From Planctobacterium sp965279005 (lineage in GTDB: Bacteria; Pseudomonadota; Gammaproteobacteria; Enterobacterales; Alteromonadaceae), in the NCBI GenBank assembly GCA_965279005.1, contig CBDIHK010000028.1, positions 186,001 through 250,000 on the forward strand: a stretch of DNA of 64,000 nucleotides, written 5' to 3'. The translations under genes were made by a program, and so were the position numbers. A model generated the notes under the pieces. It ran no database searches and was not told the origin of the DNA. It saw only the letters and a list, made by a program, of their open reading frames with translations. Shown here piece by piece: positions 36,489 to 45,613 of this stretch. Every line of letters begins with the position of its first letter. Position 1 is the first letter of the stretch.

Positions 36489-37936
36489 TGCAAGCCTTTA
36501 TCCTTAACTACAGTATCCCGTTACAGTTATTGATCCCTTTATTCAGCGCAATAACCTGCTTCGTTGCCAGCCCCATATGGCTGAAGCGGGGCGTAAGTTC
36601 GCTCGCAGCCTTATCCCTGGTGGCAGTGTGCCTGTCCCAAGCAGTGTTTGTATTTCAGCATTCAGAATCCGTGACCCTGCTGGTAGGCGGTTGGGCACCA
36701 CCTTTAGGCATTAAGTTGACTGTGGATGGTTTTAGCAGCGTATTGCTTGCGATGACCTCGATTATCGGAGCCGCTATTGTTTTTTTCAGTGTGCACTATT
36801 TCAATTCTGACGACAAAGAATCCAGGTTTTGGCCATTGTGGTGGTTTTTGCTCACCGCACTTGTCGGCGTATTCACTTCATCAGATGTATTTAACACTTA
36901 CATTATGCTGGAACTATTGGGGTTGGCTGCCGTGAGCCTGGTTGCTTTGGAAGGCACCCAAAAAGCGCTACAAGCCTCCTACCAGTACTTGCTGGTTGGC
37001 CTTTTTGGCTCCTTAATGTATTTAATGGGGGTTGCTATCCTATACCGCACCTACGGCGCGCTGGACAACACCCTACTGGCTGAAATGGCGCAGCCTAACC
37101 TCAGCACCTCGCTTGCCCTCACATTTGTCACCTTAGGTATGCTATTGAAATGCGCCCTGTTCCCATTGCATTTCTGGCTACCTGAAGCGCACTCCAACGC
37201 TTCCGCACCGGTAAGCGCCATCTTGTCTGCCTTGGTGATCAAAGCCGCATTTTTTATCCTGTTCAACTTTTGGTTTGAAATACTACCAGTAGTGGTTACC
37301 ACCCTATCAGCCACCTTGATCGGTGCACTAGGCGCGTCAGCGGTAGTTTATGGCTCCTACCGGGCTTTTACCTCGCCAAGACTCAAGCTCCTGGTGGCGT
37401 ATTCCACCGTCGCACAGGTTGGCTACCTGTTTATTGCCTTCCCGTTGATGCTGGTCGCACCCGACCAAGCCCGAGTTGCGGTGATGTATTTCATCGTGGC
37501 GCATGGTTGCGCCAAAGCTGCCATGTTCCTATCTGCTGGGACAATACAGAAGGCGGTTGGCCATGACAACCTGTATCAATTGAAAGGGATTGCAACGCAC
37601 TTGCCAATCAGCATCTTTATTTTTGCGGTCACCAGTGCAAGCCTTATCGGTTTGCCACCAACTGGAGGTTTTATTGCCAAATGGCTGGTACTCAACAACG
37701 CTCTGCAAACAGCACAATGGTGGTGGGTGCTAACGCTTTTTGCCGGTGGCCTACTAGCGTCAGCTTACCTTTTCCGAGTATTGAACCTTGCTTTTACGAG
37801 CAAAGACCAGGAGGCCAGTTTTTCCGTTAAATACAGCGAGAGCAAGTTGTTGGGGGCTGCTGCATTGTCCATCATCACCGTGGTTATCGGCTTAAATGCG
37901 GTCTGGCTTACTGAGATAATTGGGGGGACAGCCTGA
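36488..37936 (+). CDS. Antiporter-like subunit D (MrpD/NuoN-type)
   Basis: This 482-residue protein is a single NuoL/M/N-type module with about fourteen helices. It has the helix-5 glutamate (TYIMLELLGLAAVSLVAL), the helix-7 lysine (LLKCALFPLHFWLPEAHSNASAPVSAILSALVIK) and a broken-helix region later. Both charged residues needed for proton transfer are present. ATG 36488 overlaps the subunit C stop by one base; the TTG at 36485 lacks support. Confidence 0.9.
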   Translation: MQAFILNYSIPLQLLIPLFSAITCFVASPIWLKRGVSSLAALSLVAVCLSQAVFVFQHSESVTLLVGGWAPPLGIKLTVDGFSSVLLAMTSIIGAAIVFFSVHYFNSDDKESRFWPLWWFLLTALVGVFTSSDVFNTYIMLELLGLAAVSLVALEGTQKALQASYQYLLVGLFGSLMYLMGVAILYRTYGALDNTLLAEMAQPNLSTSLALTFVTLGMLLKCALFPLHFWLPEAHSNASAPVSAILSALVIKAAFFILFNFWFEILPVVVTTLSATLIGALGASAVVYGSYRAFTSPRLKLLVAYSTVAQVGYLFIAFPLMLVAPDQARVAVMYFIVAHGCAKAAMFLSAGTIQKAVGHDNLYQLKGIATHLPISIFIFAVTSASLIGLPPTGGFIAKWLVLNNALQTAQWWWVLTLFAGGLLASAYLFRVLNLAFTSKDQEASFSVKYSESKLLGAAALSIITVVIGLNAVWLTEIIGGTA

Positions 37937-40900
37937 TGTTGGGCAGTTTGGCCAATGACTGGCTACCGCTTATTATCCTTATGGTAGCACTAACAACAGC
38001 AATGTTGATGCTGTTGGTGCGGGAGCAAAGCGAAAAACTGCGGACAGTGGTTAACCTCTCCAGTGCTGCAATCAATATCGTGTTAATTTTTATCATGCTG
38101 GCAGGTGTATCGCAGGGGCAGGTGTTTGAAACCCGGCTGCCATTGTTGCCTGACATCAGTTTGGTATTCAATGCAGACCCTTTGTCGATGGTGTTTGTTG
38201 GGTTGTCAGGCGTGCTTTGGTTTTTTACCACGCTTTATGCGGTAGGCTATTTCAGGCATGGTAAACACCGCAGCCGTTTCTTTGGTTTTTTCAGCCTGTG
38301 CGTATTTTCTACCCTGGGTATTGCCCTAGCTGGCAACCTGATCACTTTCTTGATTTTCTACGAATTACTGACGCTGGCTACCTACCCGTTGATCGTGCAC
38401 AAAGGCAATGATGCGTCATTGCAGTCAGGCAAAGTGTACCTGCGATACACCATGGTTGGCGGTGCGGTCTTGATGGTAGGTGTTGTGTGGCTAAAATCGA
38501 TTGCCGGGGCGCTGGATTTTGCTACGCCAGGCTTGTTGGCCAATACACCAGATTTGAGCCCCGCTGTACTCACCGTCATTTTCGTCTTCCTACTGGTAGG
38601 ACTTGGGGTTAAAGCAGCCTTGTTCCCGCTCCACGGCTGGTTGCCAAGGGCGATGTCTGCACCCGCCCCGGTGAGCTCATTGTTGCATGCGGTCGCTGTG
38701 GTCAAGGCAGGGGCATTTGGCATTATCCGGGTAGTATATGATGTTTATGGCATCGAGCTGTCCAGCACCCTCGGCGTTATCCAAGTACTCGTACTGTTTG
38801 CGTGCTTTACCATTATTTATGGATCAGTACGTGCGATTTTCCAAAACGATATCAAAAAGCGGCTAGCCTATTCTACTGTTAGCCAAGTGTCCTACATCAC
38901 CTTGGGCATCGCATTGGCAGGCCCAATTGCGGCCGTAGGTGCCATTGCCCATCTGGTGCACCAGGGCGTAATGAAAATAACCATGTTTTTCTGTGCTGGC
39001 AACCTGGCAGAGTCGCAGCACATCTATAAAGTGACTGAACTTGACGGGGTGGCTAGGAAAATGCCGGTAACCATGGCTGCGTTTACACTAGCGGTGTTCG
39101 GTATGATTGGGATCCCACCGTTGGCCGGTTTTGTCTCAAAATGGTACCTCGGGGTTGGTGCTATTGAATCAGGCTATCCATGGGTTATCGCCATCTTGGC
39201 AGGCAGCAGCCTACTCAATGCGATTTATTTTTTACCCCTGGTTTACCGCGCTTGGTTTTTACCGCCCCCGGTGGACATTACCGGTTCCAGCGATGGCCAC
39301 CAGGAGCCAGTGCGGGCTGAAGCACACTGGATGATGTTGCTGCCGCCACTATTCACCATTACCGTTGCCATGCTCGCGGGTGTATTTGCAAATAGCGACG
39401 CCAGTGCATTGGCCTGGGCCAAACTGATCGTTGCCGGCGAAAGTGGTGGCGATCTATTTTCTACTATGGCGACCGCATCACTAGACAGCCTTGGTAATGG
39501 CCACCTGCTGGGCGCTGCGATCCTGCTTCCAGGTTTATTGGCCCTATTACTGTGGTTTGTGCCTAGACTAAGCAACCTCAAATACTTGCTCCCGGTTTGT
39601 GCGATACCTGCGGTGTACCTTGGCCTACAGCCGTTGTCCCTGGCACAGGGCTACCCGGCTATGTTTTTTGGCTCCTGGCTGGTGCTAGATCCAGTCTCAC
39701 AAAGCTACCTGCTGCTAGCAGGCATACTCTGGTTCCTAGGCAGCCTATACAGTTGTTTTTACTATGGGCTGGGGGACAACCAACGGCAGTTTTTCACATT
39801 GTTTGCCATTGCCATGGCCAGTAGCTTCGGCTTGGTTTTATCCTCCGACATGTTTGGCTTCCTTACCTTTTTCACCTGCATGAGCCTCGCTTCCTATGTT
39901 TTGATTATCCGTGGCGGCATGCCTGAGGCGCGTAAGGCGGCCAATACCTACATCAAATGGGTCATAGTTGGCGAAGTCGCCATCTTCAGTGGTTTTTGTG
40001 TCATCAACTACCTTGGGTTGGGCAATGAACTAGCTGGCAGTGCTTTGCTGCCAATTATGGCCATCATGATGGTGGTGGGCTTTGGCATAAAAATAGGCTT
40101 GTTTGGTTTCCATGGCTGGCTACCCTTGGCGCACCCGGTTGCCGTGGTGCCAGCAAGTGCCTTGCTCAGTGGTTTCATGGTAAAAGCCGGCATGGTTGGA
40201 TGGCTTAAATTTTTCCCACTGACACTTGAAGATGCTTCCTTTGCTTGGGTTGGGCTAGCAACAATTGTGCTGGGGATAACAGGTGCCTTCTATGCTGCAC
40301 TTGTTGGTATAACCAAAACAAACCCAAAAGCGGTACTAGCTTATTCCACTGTTAGCCAAATGGGGATCCTGTCCTGCTGCTTTGGTACCATCATGCTGGC
40401 ACCGGAATCAAGGGAATTGATGATACCGGTGATCCTGTTTTATTCAATCCACCATGGCCTAGCCAAATCCGCTTTATTTCTAAGCGTAGGCGCTGGCAAT
40501 TTGCTCAACAAACGCGCTTACAACACGCCAATACTCACTGGCTGCCTATACTTAGTGATACTGATTCCTGCATTGTCTCTAGTAGGGGCACCACTATTGA
40601 GCGGTTATTTTGCGAAAACGGAATTGAAACAGCTGTTAACGCATATGCCTTACCTAAAAATGGCTATTACCATTAGCTCTGTATTCACTGGGCTATTGAT
40701 GTGCCGTTTTGTACACCAGTTGCATGCGCAGGCGACCCAAACCAAGCAAGGCCAAACTGCAATTGCGCCATCAAAGCCACAAAAATACCTGCCACTGCTG
40801 CTCATTACAGGCCTTAATACACTGGTACTGTTATTGTCACCTTGGTATTTGCAACGCTTGATAGCCAATGCCGAATCCATTGCGGGAGCCTTTGGGGTAA

Positions 40901-41238
40901 GCAACCTATTTTACGCCGCCTTGCCTGTGATCCTGAGTGTTGCACTGTATTGGCTACTCAGGAAGTTTTTGCCAGGGAATAGGCAGCAGCAATGGCTGGA
41001 ATCCTTGGGTTCAATAGCAAAACCTGTACTAAAGGTTCAAGCCACCATCTTCAATGCCCTAGTGCCGGCCGCGTCGTTTGGCCGTGAACTTGCTGAACAG
41101 CCAAGCCACGCCAAAATGGAAAAAATAAGTTGGCTTGAAGCACAGGAACATGTGACTAAAAACATGAATTCGCCGTCTATAGCTGTATTACTAATGGTGA
41201 TTTGTTTGCTCTTGGTGGTATCACTTGCCCACAACTAG
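37936..41238 (+). CDS. Tandem double antiporter-like protein (two NuoL/M-type modules)
   Basis: This is an 1100-residue membrane protein containing two complete antiporter modules. Module one (about 1-500) keeps the helix-5 glutamate E143 (FLIFYELLTLATYP) and helix-7 lysine (GVKAALFPLHGWLPRAMSAPAPVSSLLHAVAVVKAG). Module two (about 515-1000) keeps the helix-7 lysine (GIKIGLFGFHGWLP), but T647 stands where the helix-5 glutamate should be (FLTFFTCMSLASY). Usual relatives carry one module of 480-620 residues. It is the last gene of the module; no hydrogenase or quinone-binding subunits follow. It is probably the main cation-translocating subunit, with the second module altered in its coupling. 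Confidence 0.88.
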   Translation: MLGSLANDWLPLIILMVALTTAMLMLLVREQSEKLRTVVNLSSAAINIVLIFIMLAGVSQGQVFETRLPLLPDISLVFNADPLSMVFVGLSGVLWFFTTLYAVGYFRHGKHRSRFFGFFSLCVFSTLGIALAGNLITFLIFYELLTLATYPLIVHKGNDASLQSGKVYLRYTMVGGAVLMVGVVWLKSIAGALDFATPGLLANTPDLSPAVLTVIFVFLLVGLGVKAALFPLHGWLPRAMSAPAPVSSLLHAVAVVKAGAFGIIRVVYDVYGIELSSTLGVIQVLVLFACFTIIYGSVRAIFQNDIKKRLAYSTVSQVSYITLGIALAGPIAAVGAIAHLVHQGVMKITMFFCAGNLAESQHIYKVTELDGVARKMPVTMAAFTLAVFGMIGIPPLAGFVSKWYLGVGAIESGYPWVIAILAGSSLLNAIYFLPLVYRAWFLPPPVDITGSSDGHQEPVRAEAHWMMLLPPLFTITVAMLAGVFANSDASALAWAKLIVAGESGGDLFSTMATASLDSLGNGHLLGAAILLPGLLALLLWFVPRLSNLKYLLPVCAIPAVYLGLQPLSLAQGYPAMFFGSWLVLDPVSQSYLLLAGILWFLGSLYSCFYYGLGDNQRQFFTLFAIAMASSFGLVLSSDMFGFLTFFTCMSLASYVLIIRGGMPEARKAANTYIKWVIVGEVAIFSGFCVINYLGLGNELAGSALLPIMAIMMVVGFGIKIGLFGFHGWLPLAHPVAVVPASALLSGFMVKAGMVGWLKFFPLTLEDASFAWVGLATIVLGITGAFYAALVGITKTNPKAVLAYSTVSQMGILSCCFGTIMLAPESRELMIPVILFYSIHHGLAKSALFLSVGAGNLLNKRAYNTPILTGCLYLVILIPALSLVGAPLLSGYFAKTELKQLLTHMPYLKMAITISSVFTGLLMCRFVHQLHAQATQTKQGQTAIAPSKPQKYLPLLLITGLNTLVLLLSPWYLQRLIANAESIAGAFGVSNLFYAALPVILSVALYWLLRKFLPGNRQQQWLESLGSIAKPVLKVQATIFNALVPAASFGRELAEQPSHAKMEKISWLEAQEHVTKNMNSPSIAVLLMVICLLLVVSLAHN

Positions 41239-41290
41239 CAAACCAGGGCCGTTTACGATTAAGCAAGCAATTTGAAAAGGAACCCAAGAC

Positions 41291-42232
41291 ATGTTCGACA
41301 ACATACTGATTTATGTAGACAAAACGCTACCCCATGACAGCCTTGTGCAATGTGCAATTAACGTGGCCAAGGCTAACAACGCCAAGGTTGCACTGATGGG
41401 CACCCTAGCGCCATTGGATAACCGCCTAGAGCTAGGCATCGCCAAGGACACCCTTGGTGATATCTACAATGAGCAGAAAAGCAGCATTCAAATAGCATTG
41501 GACAAGGTAAAGGCGCAACTAAAACAAGCAGGCATTGAAGCAGGTACTCAAATAGTTAAAGGCAAAGCCTTTATTGAAATTTCCAAGCAGGTGCTGCGGG
41601 ACGGCCACGACTTGGTGATGTTGCTTGCCGATGACCAGCAGTCGGGTTTTTCAAAAGCGTTTTTTGGCTCCACCCAAATGCAATTGCTCAGGTATTGCCC
41701 CTGTGCAGTCTGGGTGGTAAAAGAAGACTCCAAGGCGATTGCCCGACACATACTGGCACCGATTGACGTAGAATTTAGTGACCTGGAAGAAGCCGATATT
41801 AATAATTCAATTGTAAATGTTACCCATGGCATGGCTAAAACAGGATGCCAGGCCATCGACTTTATGCATGTCTGGTCTATTTATGGTGAAGGATACCTAG
41901 CGGCACGGACAGCCTTGTCACAGCAAGAGATCAAGCAATTGCGCAAACAGAGGAAGGGGGAGCTAAAACAAAAGCTCCAAGAGTTGGTTCACCAAACTGA
42001 TTGGCAAGGCTGTGCTGTTAAGCTGGCACTCCCCCGAAACAAGCTTGCTTCGGCGGAAATTGTCAAAGCGGTGAAGAAACGGAAAATCGATTTATTGGTT
42101 ATGGGTACATTGTGCAGGACTGGCATAGAAGGTTTTGTCATCGGCAATACGGCGGAAAAAATACTCAGTGAAGTGTCCTGTGCTGTATTGGCACTGAAAC
42201 CACCTGGGTTTGTTTCGCCTATCACATTGTAA
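41291..42232 (+). CDS. UspE-like tandem universal stress protein
   Basis: The 313-residue product has two Usp domains. The second ends in LLVMGTLCRTGIEGFVIGNTAEKILSEVSCAVLALKPPGF, with the conserved G-x2-G and GNTAE nucleotide-loop pattern of UspE. Length also matches UspE. It begins 52 bases after the antiporter operon. The role is stress adaptation inferred from family; partner genes here are ion transporters. Confidence 0.88.
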   Translation: MFDNILIYVDKTLPHDSLVQCAINVAKANNAKVALMGTLAPLDNRLELGIAKDTLGDIYNEQKSSIQIALDKVKAQLKQAGIEAGTQIVKGKAFIEISKQVLRDGHDLVMLLADDQQSGFSKAFFGSTQMQLLRYCPCAVWVVKEDSKAIARHILAPIDVEFSDLEEADINNSIVNVTHGMAKTGCQAIDFMHVWSIYGEGYLAARTALSQQEIKQLRKQRKGELKQKLQELVHQTDWQGCAVKLALPRNKLASAEIVKAVKKRKIDLLVMGTLCRTGIEGFVIGNTAEKILSEVSCAVLALKPPGFVSPITL

Positions 42233-42257
42233 CCGCAACCACCATGGGGATCTTATT

Positions 42258-43037
42258 ATGAAATATACCGGTGTCACATCCGTTGTGGTAATACTGACCC
42301 TCATGCTGCTGGATCTGCTCCATTTTACCACGGGTGGGCTGTTGCAACTGTTACCGCCAAAGGTACCCGAGTTTAACCAGTTGCCCGCAGGGGAACCCCG
42401 GAAAGACGCTTTTTTCGAATTTTTCACCCCGCTCATCCGCCAGGAGAATGACCGTATCCTGGCACTCAGGCAAAAGCTTCTCAAGCAATACCAGACCCGT
42501 GGCTCACTGACGACGTTGCAGGTCAGGCACCTCAAACGCATAGCGCTAAGCTATGAAATGGAGGAATTTGACACTGCCAATGACGCGCATTGGAGAACCC
42601 TGCTGCGCCGGGTAGATCTCATCCCTATTTCACTGGCACTTGCGCAAGCAGCAAATGAAAGCGCCTGGGGCACCTCGCGTTTTGCCAGACAAGCCAATAA
42701 CTATTTTGGCCACTGGTGTTTTGTCGAGGGTTGCGGCCTAGTACCCAAACGCCGCGCCCAAGGGCGCAAACATGAAGTTGCTGTGTTCGATTCGCCAGCA
42801 GAATCAGTACACAAATATATGCTTAACCTAAACCGCCACTTTGCCTACAAGGAACTGCGGCTGAAACGGGCTAAATTGCGCCAACAAAACCAACCGGTAA
42901 CCGGTTTAGCATTGCTACCGGCACTGCAGCAGTATTCAGAGCGCAAACTTGCTTACCTAGAAGAAATTCAGGAAATGATCCATTTTAATGGGCTCAACCA
43001 CCTAGACCGGGCAACGACAAGAGTTGAAGCGGACTAA
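42258..43037 (+). CDS. Bax-like glucosaminidase-domain protein
   Basis: This 259-residue protein has an N-terminal membrane or signal segment (VTSVVVILTLMLLDLLHF). A glucosaminidase domain follows, with the catalytic Glu in LALAQAANESAWGTSRFARQANNYFGHWCF and a conserved cysteine pair around FVEGCG. This matches the E. coli Bax family, secreted or anchored murein hydrolases. ATG 42258 is chosen; the open frame extends left into the Usp gene. GGGGA precedes it. Confidence 0.87.
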   Translation: MKYTGVTSVVVILTLMLLDLLHFTTGGLLQLLPPKVPEFNQLPAGEPRKDAFFEFFTPLIRQENDRILALRQKLLKQYQTRGSLTTLQVRHLKRIALSYEMEEFDTANDAHWRTLLRRVDLIPISLALAQAANESAWGTSRFARQANNYFGHWCFVEGCGLVPKRRAQGRKHEVAVFDSPAESVHKYMLNLNRHFAYKELRLKRAKLRQQNQPVTGLALLPALQQYSERKLAYLEEIQEMIHFNGLNHLDRATTRVEAD

Positions 43038-43344
43038 AGCCCCTTTGGGTTGGTTTTACAATTGCGTTTGGTTTGGTATTTAATTTCAGTTAGCATGCCC
43101 ATTGCGCGAAGTCACGAATCTTACAGCTCCTGCAGCCCCCTGCTATCTGCTTTTTTACATGGCAAGGCCAGCTACTGGGTAAAGCCAGATGAGCAATCTT
43201 CTTATACTGATTTTACGTGTTTCACTCCAAAGTGGCGCAAGCCAGATCGGCAAATAACACTTGTCATCACCATAAATTTATTTTGTTTTTCTTTTAGGAA
43301 AATAGGCTCAATATAGCTACTGAAGTAACCCAAAAAAGATAGCA
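43038..43344. other. Intergenic region with no clear gene
   Basis: An open frame at 43050-43316 has no ribosome site and unremarkable composition, so it was not called. The last 90 bases are AT-rich and may hold the promoter for the small gene at 43345 and the DUF1704 cassette. Nothing else was recognised. Confidence 0.5.
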
Positions 43345-43527
43345 ATGAGCAAAGACTACAAACTTAACAGGCAGGAAATTGACCCTGGATATGCAGATGA
43401 ATTTTATCGCGATTCAACGCTGCGGGCTGACCGGGAAAACAAAAGGAACCGACTCAGGGCGCATGCCAAGCGGGAAAAGCTTAGGAAAGCCAAAGAGCGC
43501 AAGAAATACCACGCATATTCGCATTAG
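43345..43527 (+). CDS. Small highly charged protein of unknown function
   Basis: The 60-residue frame is extremely rich in Lys, Arg, Asp and Glu (RADRENKRNRLRAHAKREKL) and ends in KKYHAYSH. It has no hydrophobic core and is probably helical or disordered and nucleic-acid binding in character. The upstream ribosome site is weak (AAAGATAG). It lies 127 bases before the DUF1704 cassette on the same strand. I do not recognise it. The strongly biased composition makes a real gene more likely than chance, but not certain. Confidence 0.5.
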   Translation: MSKDYKLNRQEIDPGYADEFYRDSTLRADRENKRNRLRAHAKREKLRKAKERKKYHAYSH

Positions 43528-43654
43528 CATAGCTTGATCCCTGAGCAGACATCCCCAGAAACTCTGCGTCGTAAGGAGGCCGGGAGCAATATAATTTGAC
43601 CCGGTCAAACCTTGAGCTATGTTTATTAGAAATTAACCAGGCCACATCAACAAA

Positions 43655-45559
43655 ATGGGTACATTAAATACAAAGCTCACCCAGACAGAGATTGCCGATA
43701 TTTGTGGCCGCCTAAAATATGGCAAACGTGTGCAACGGTCATTGCCCTATGATGGCTTCATCCGTGTGGATAAATCGCTGCCGTTTTTGTGCCTGTATCG
43801 CATACCTAGAAAAAGTGACCCGCTAACAGTAAAATTTGTAGGTAGCGAAGCCTCATACCTCATCCTGCCATCTACAAAGCTAAAAGCCGCTTACCAATCC
43901 CTTATCGAGCAAATCGTAGAATTGATGCAGGCACGTTTTGGTGCATGCCTGTTAATTGAGGTATGGGCGGGAGATGAGGTAGAGGAGGATCAGGCTACAG
44001 ATTCAGAAGCCGTCCGCCCGGTTTTTACCATACACGCAGACACCAGTGGTGAACTTATCCCTACCTGCGAAGCGCTAGAGGCAGGATTGCAAAAAATAAA
44101 GGTGTTAAAAAAGCGCGCCATACCCTCCATACAATATTCACGGGTCACCCGACCTCCAGGCATGCCCCCGTTACTGCCCAAATCGGAGCTTGTAGCATTA
44201 AATTGCCATTCGTTGGGACTGGAAATACAGCCGATTTACCGCAGTGCGCAAAATGATGAAGAATTTCCTCTGGTATTTAGAAAGCTCCACAGGGGGATTG
44301 CACAAGCACTAAAACTGGCACTATTTGAATTCACCAGAACCAATACCCGCCATGACCCCAGCCATTACCATGCAATGGGGCCAAAGTCCCTGACCAAAAG
44401 CAGCCGGGATATTGACCGTAAACTGGCGGAAATTAGTGATTCATATAGCTTTTTGATGTTGGTTACGCCCATAAATACGGAACAGAGCTGGGGCTTGTTT
44501 AAGCGGAACGGCTTCCAAAAAGCACCAGTATTGCATTACCGGCCACTACCGATCGACCCGGCACATTTAAAACGCAAATTGTACCAGATAGACTTAGACA
44601 AGGTGTCTGATCCAACACTGTCGCATTTGTTCAGACAAAAGCGTGCAGAAATTGACCGGGAGTTAACCATGCTTTCTGAGCGGAACAGTCCCAACTTCAT
44701 GCTTAGTAGCTTACAACTCTATGGCCGTGTAGACGATGCAGTCATGGCCAGCGCTCTGGAAATTTTGGACAAGTTTGCAGGCAGAAGTGCTGACGATACG
44801 TTCGGCGGCCGCCATTCGGCAACAGAATTTGCGCAGAGGGCACGCGATGAACTCGACAAATACAGTGCACAACTGGGAGCACCTGTAAAGTCTGAGGTTC
44901 ACGTGACAGATCAAGTGTCGGGCCTCATTTGCAGCGGTGGACACCTTTATATCGGCAATAATGTGCATCTTCCAGGCAACCGGATTGAGGCATTGCTCCA
45001 GCACGAGGTAGGCACTCATATTCTTACCTACATCAATGGCATTGCACAGCCTTTGCAATTACTTGCTTCAGGCTTGGATGGCTACGATGAACTGCAGGAG
45101 GGATTGGCTGTACTGGCAGAGTATTTGGTTGGGGAGCTAAGCCGCCCAAGGCTTCGCTTATTAGCAGGGCGGGTGGCGGCAGCACGCTACCTGGAACAAG
45201 GCCATAGCTTTATAGACACTTTCCGTATGTTGCAGCGCAACCATGATTTTGAACAGCGCACCGCTTACCGGATCACTGTCCGCATATACCGGGGCGGCGG
45301 CCTGGTGAAGGATGCAATTTACCTTCGCGGCCTGTTAAGGCTACTCAAGTATCTTGAAAACGGTGGCGACCTGAAACTTTTATATATCGGCAAATATGGC
45401 TTTGAACATATTCCAGTCATTAATGAATTACTGCACCGGGGGCTACTCAACCAAGCACAATTAATGCCCAGCTTTTACCTGGATAGCAAGGTGCAAAAAC
45501 GACTAGACACTATCCGCAAGGGGATCAGCCTGGCGGACATGATGCATAAACCAAATTAG
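43655..45559 (+). CDS. DUF1704 (QEGLA-motif, MATCAP-like) metallopeptidase
   Basis: This is a 634-residue cytoplasmic protein. The DUF1704 domain spans about residues 290-630. The metal motif HEVGTH gives H450, E451 and H455, and the QEGLA motif sits at 481-485 (ELQEGLAVLAEYL) with E482 the likely third ligand. The first 280 residues form an extra domain with no recognised fold. The eukaryotic member MATCAP removes C-terminal tyrosine from tubulin. Bacterial members are annotated only by the QEGLA motif. A hairpin overlaps its stop, and an ATP-grasp ligase follows. Peptidase or carboxypeptidase activity is inferred from the intact metal site. Confidence 0.85.
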   Translation: MGTLNTKLTQTEIADICGRLKYGKRVQRSLPYDGFIRVDKSLPFLCLYRIPRKSDPLTVKFVGSEASYLILPSTKLKAAYQSLIEQIVELMQARFGACLLIEVWAGDEVEEDQATDSEAVRPVFTIHADTSGELIPTCEALEAGLQKIKVLKKRAIPSIQYSRVTRPPGMPPLLPKSELVALNCHSLGLEIQPIYRSAQNDEEFPLVFRKLHRGIAQALKLALFEFTRTNTRHDPSHYHAMGPKSLTKSSRDIDRKLAEISDSYSFLMLVTPINTEQSWGLFKRNGFQKAPVLHYRPLPIDPAHLKRKLYQIDLDKVSDPTLSHLFRQKRAEIDRELTMLSERNSPNFMLSSLQLYGRVDDAVMASALEILDKFAGRSADDTFGGRHSATEFAQRARDELDKYSAQLGAPVKSEVHVTDQVSGLICSGGHLYIGNNVHLPGNRIEALLQHEVGTHILTYINGIAQPLQLLASGLDGYDELQEGLAVLAEYLVGELSRPRLRLLAGRVAAARYLEQGHSFIDTFRMLQRNHDFEQRTAYRITVRIYRGGGLVKDAIYLRGLLRLLKYLENGGDLKLLYIGKYGFEHIPVINELLHRGLLNQAQLMPSFYLDSKVQKRLDTIRKGISLADMMHKPN

Positions 45560-45595
45560 AGCCTGTATATGGTTACACCCTTATACAGGCTCTAA
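45556..45595 (+). promoter_or_regulatory. 14-bp hairpin overlapping the DUF1704 stop codon
   Basis: TTAGAGCCTGTATA at 45556-45569 pairs perfectly with TATACAGGCTCTAA at 45582-45595 across a 12-base loop. No T run follows. GGAGGA for the ligase gene comes six bases later. It may be an mRNA-processing or partial-termination element that sets the ratio of peptidase to ligase. Confidence 0.6.
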
Positions 45596-45613
45596 TCAGC
45601 TGGAGGAAATAAC

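Noticed and set aside
34028..41238. Complex I (Nuo) fragment
   Set aside because: Only membrane antiporter subunits are present, with MnhE, F, G and B types that complex I lacks. No NuoB, C, D, E, F, G, H or I homologue is seen.
43050..43316. 88-codon open frame on the plus strand
   Set aside because: There is no ribosome site, the amino-acid composition looks unselected, and it lies in an ordinary intergenic gap.
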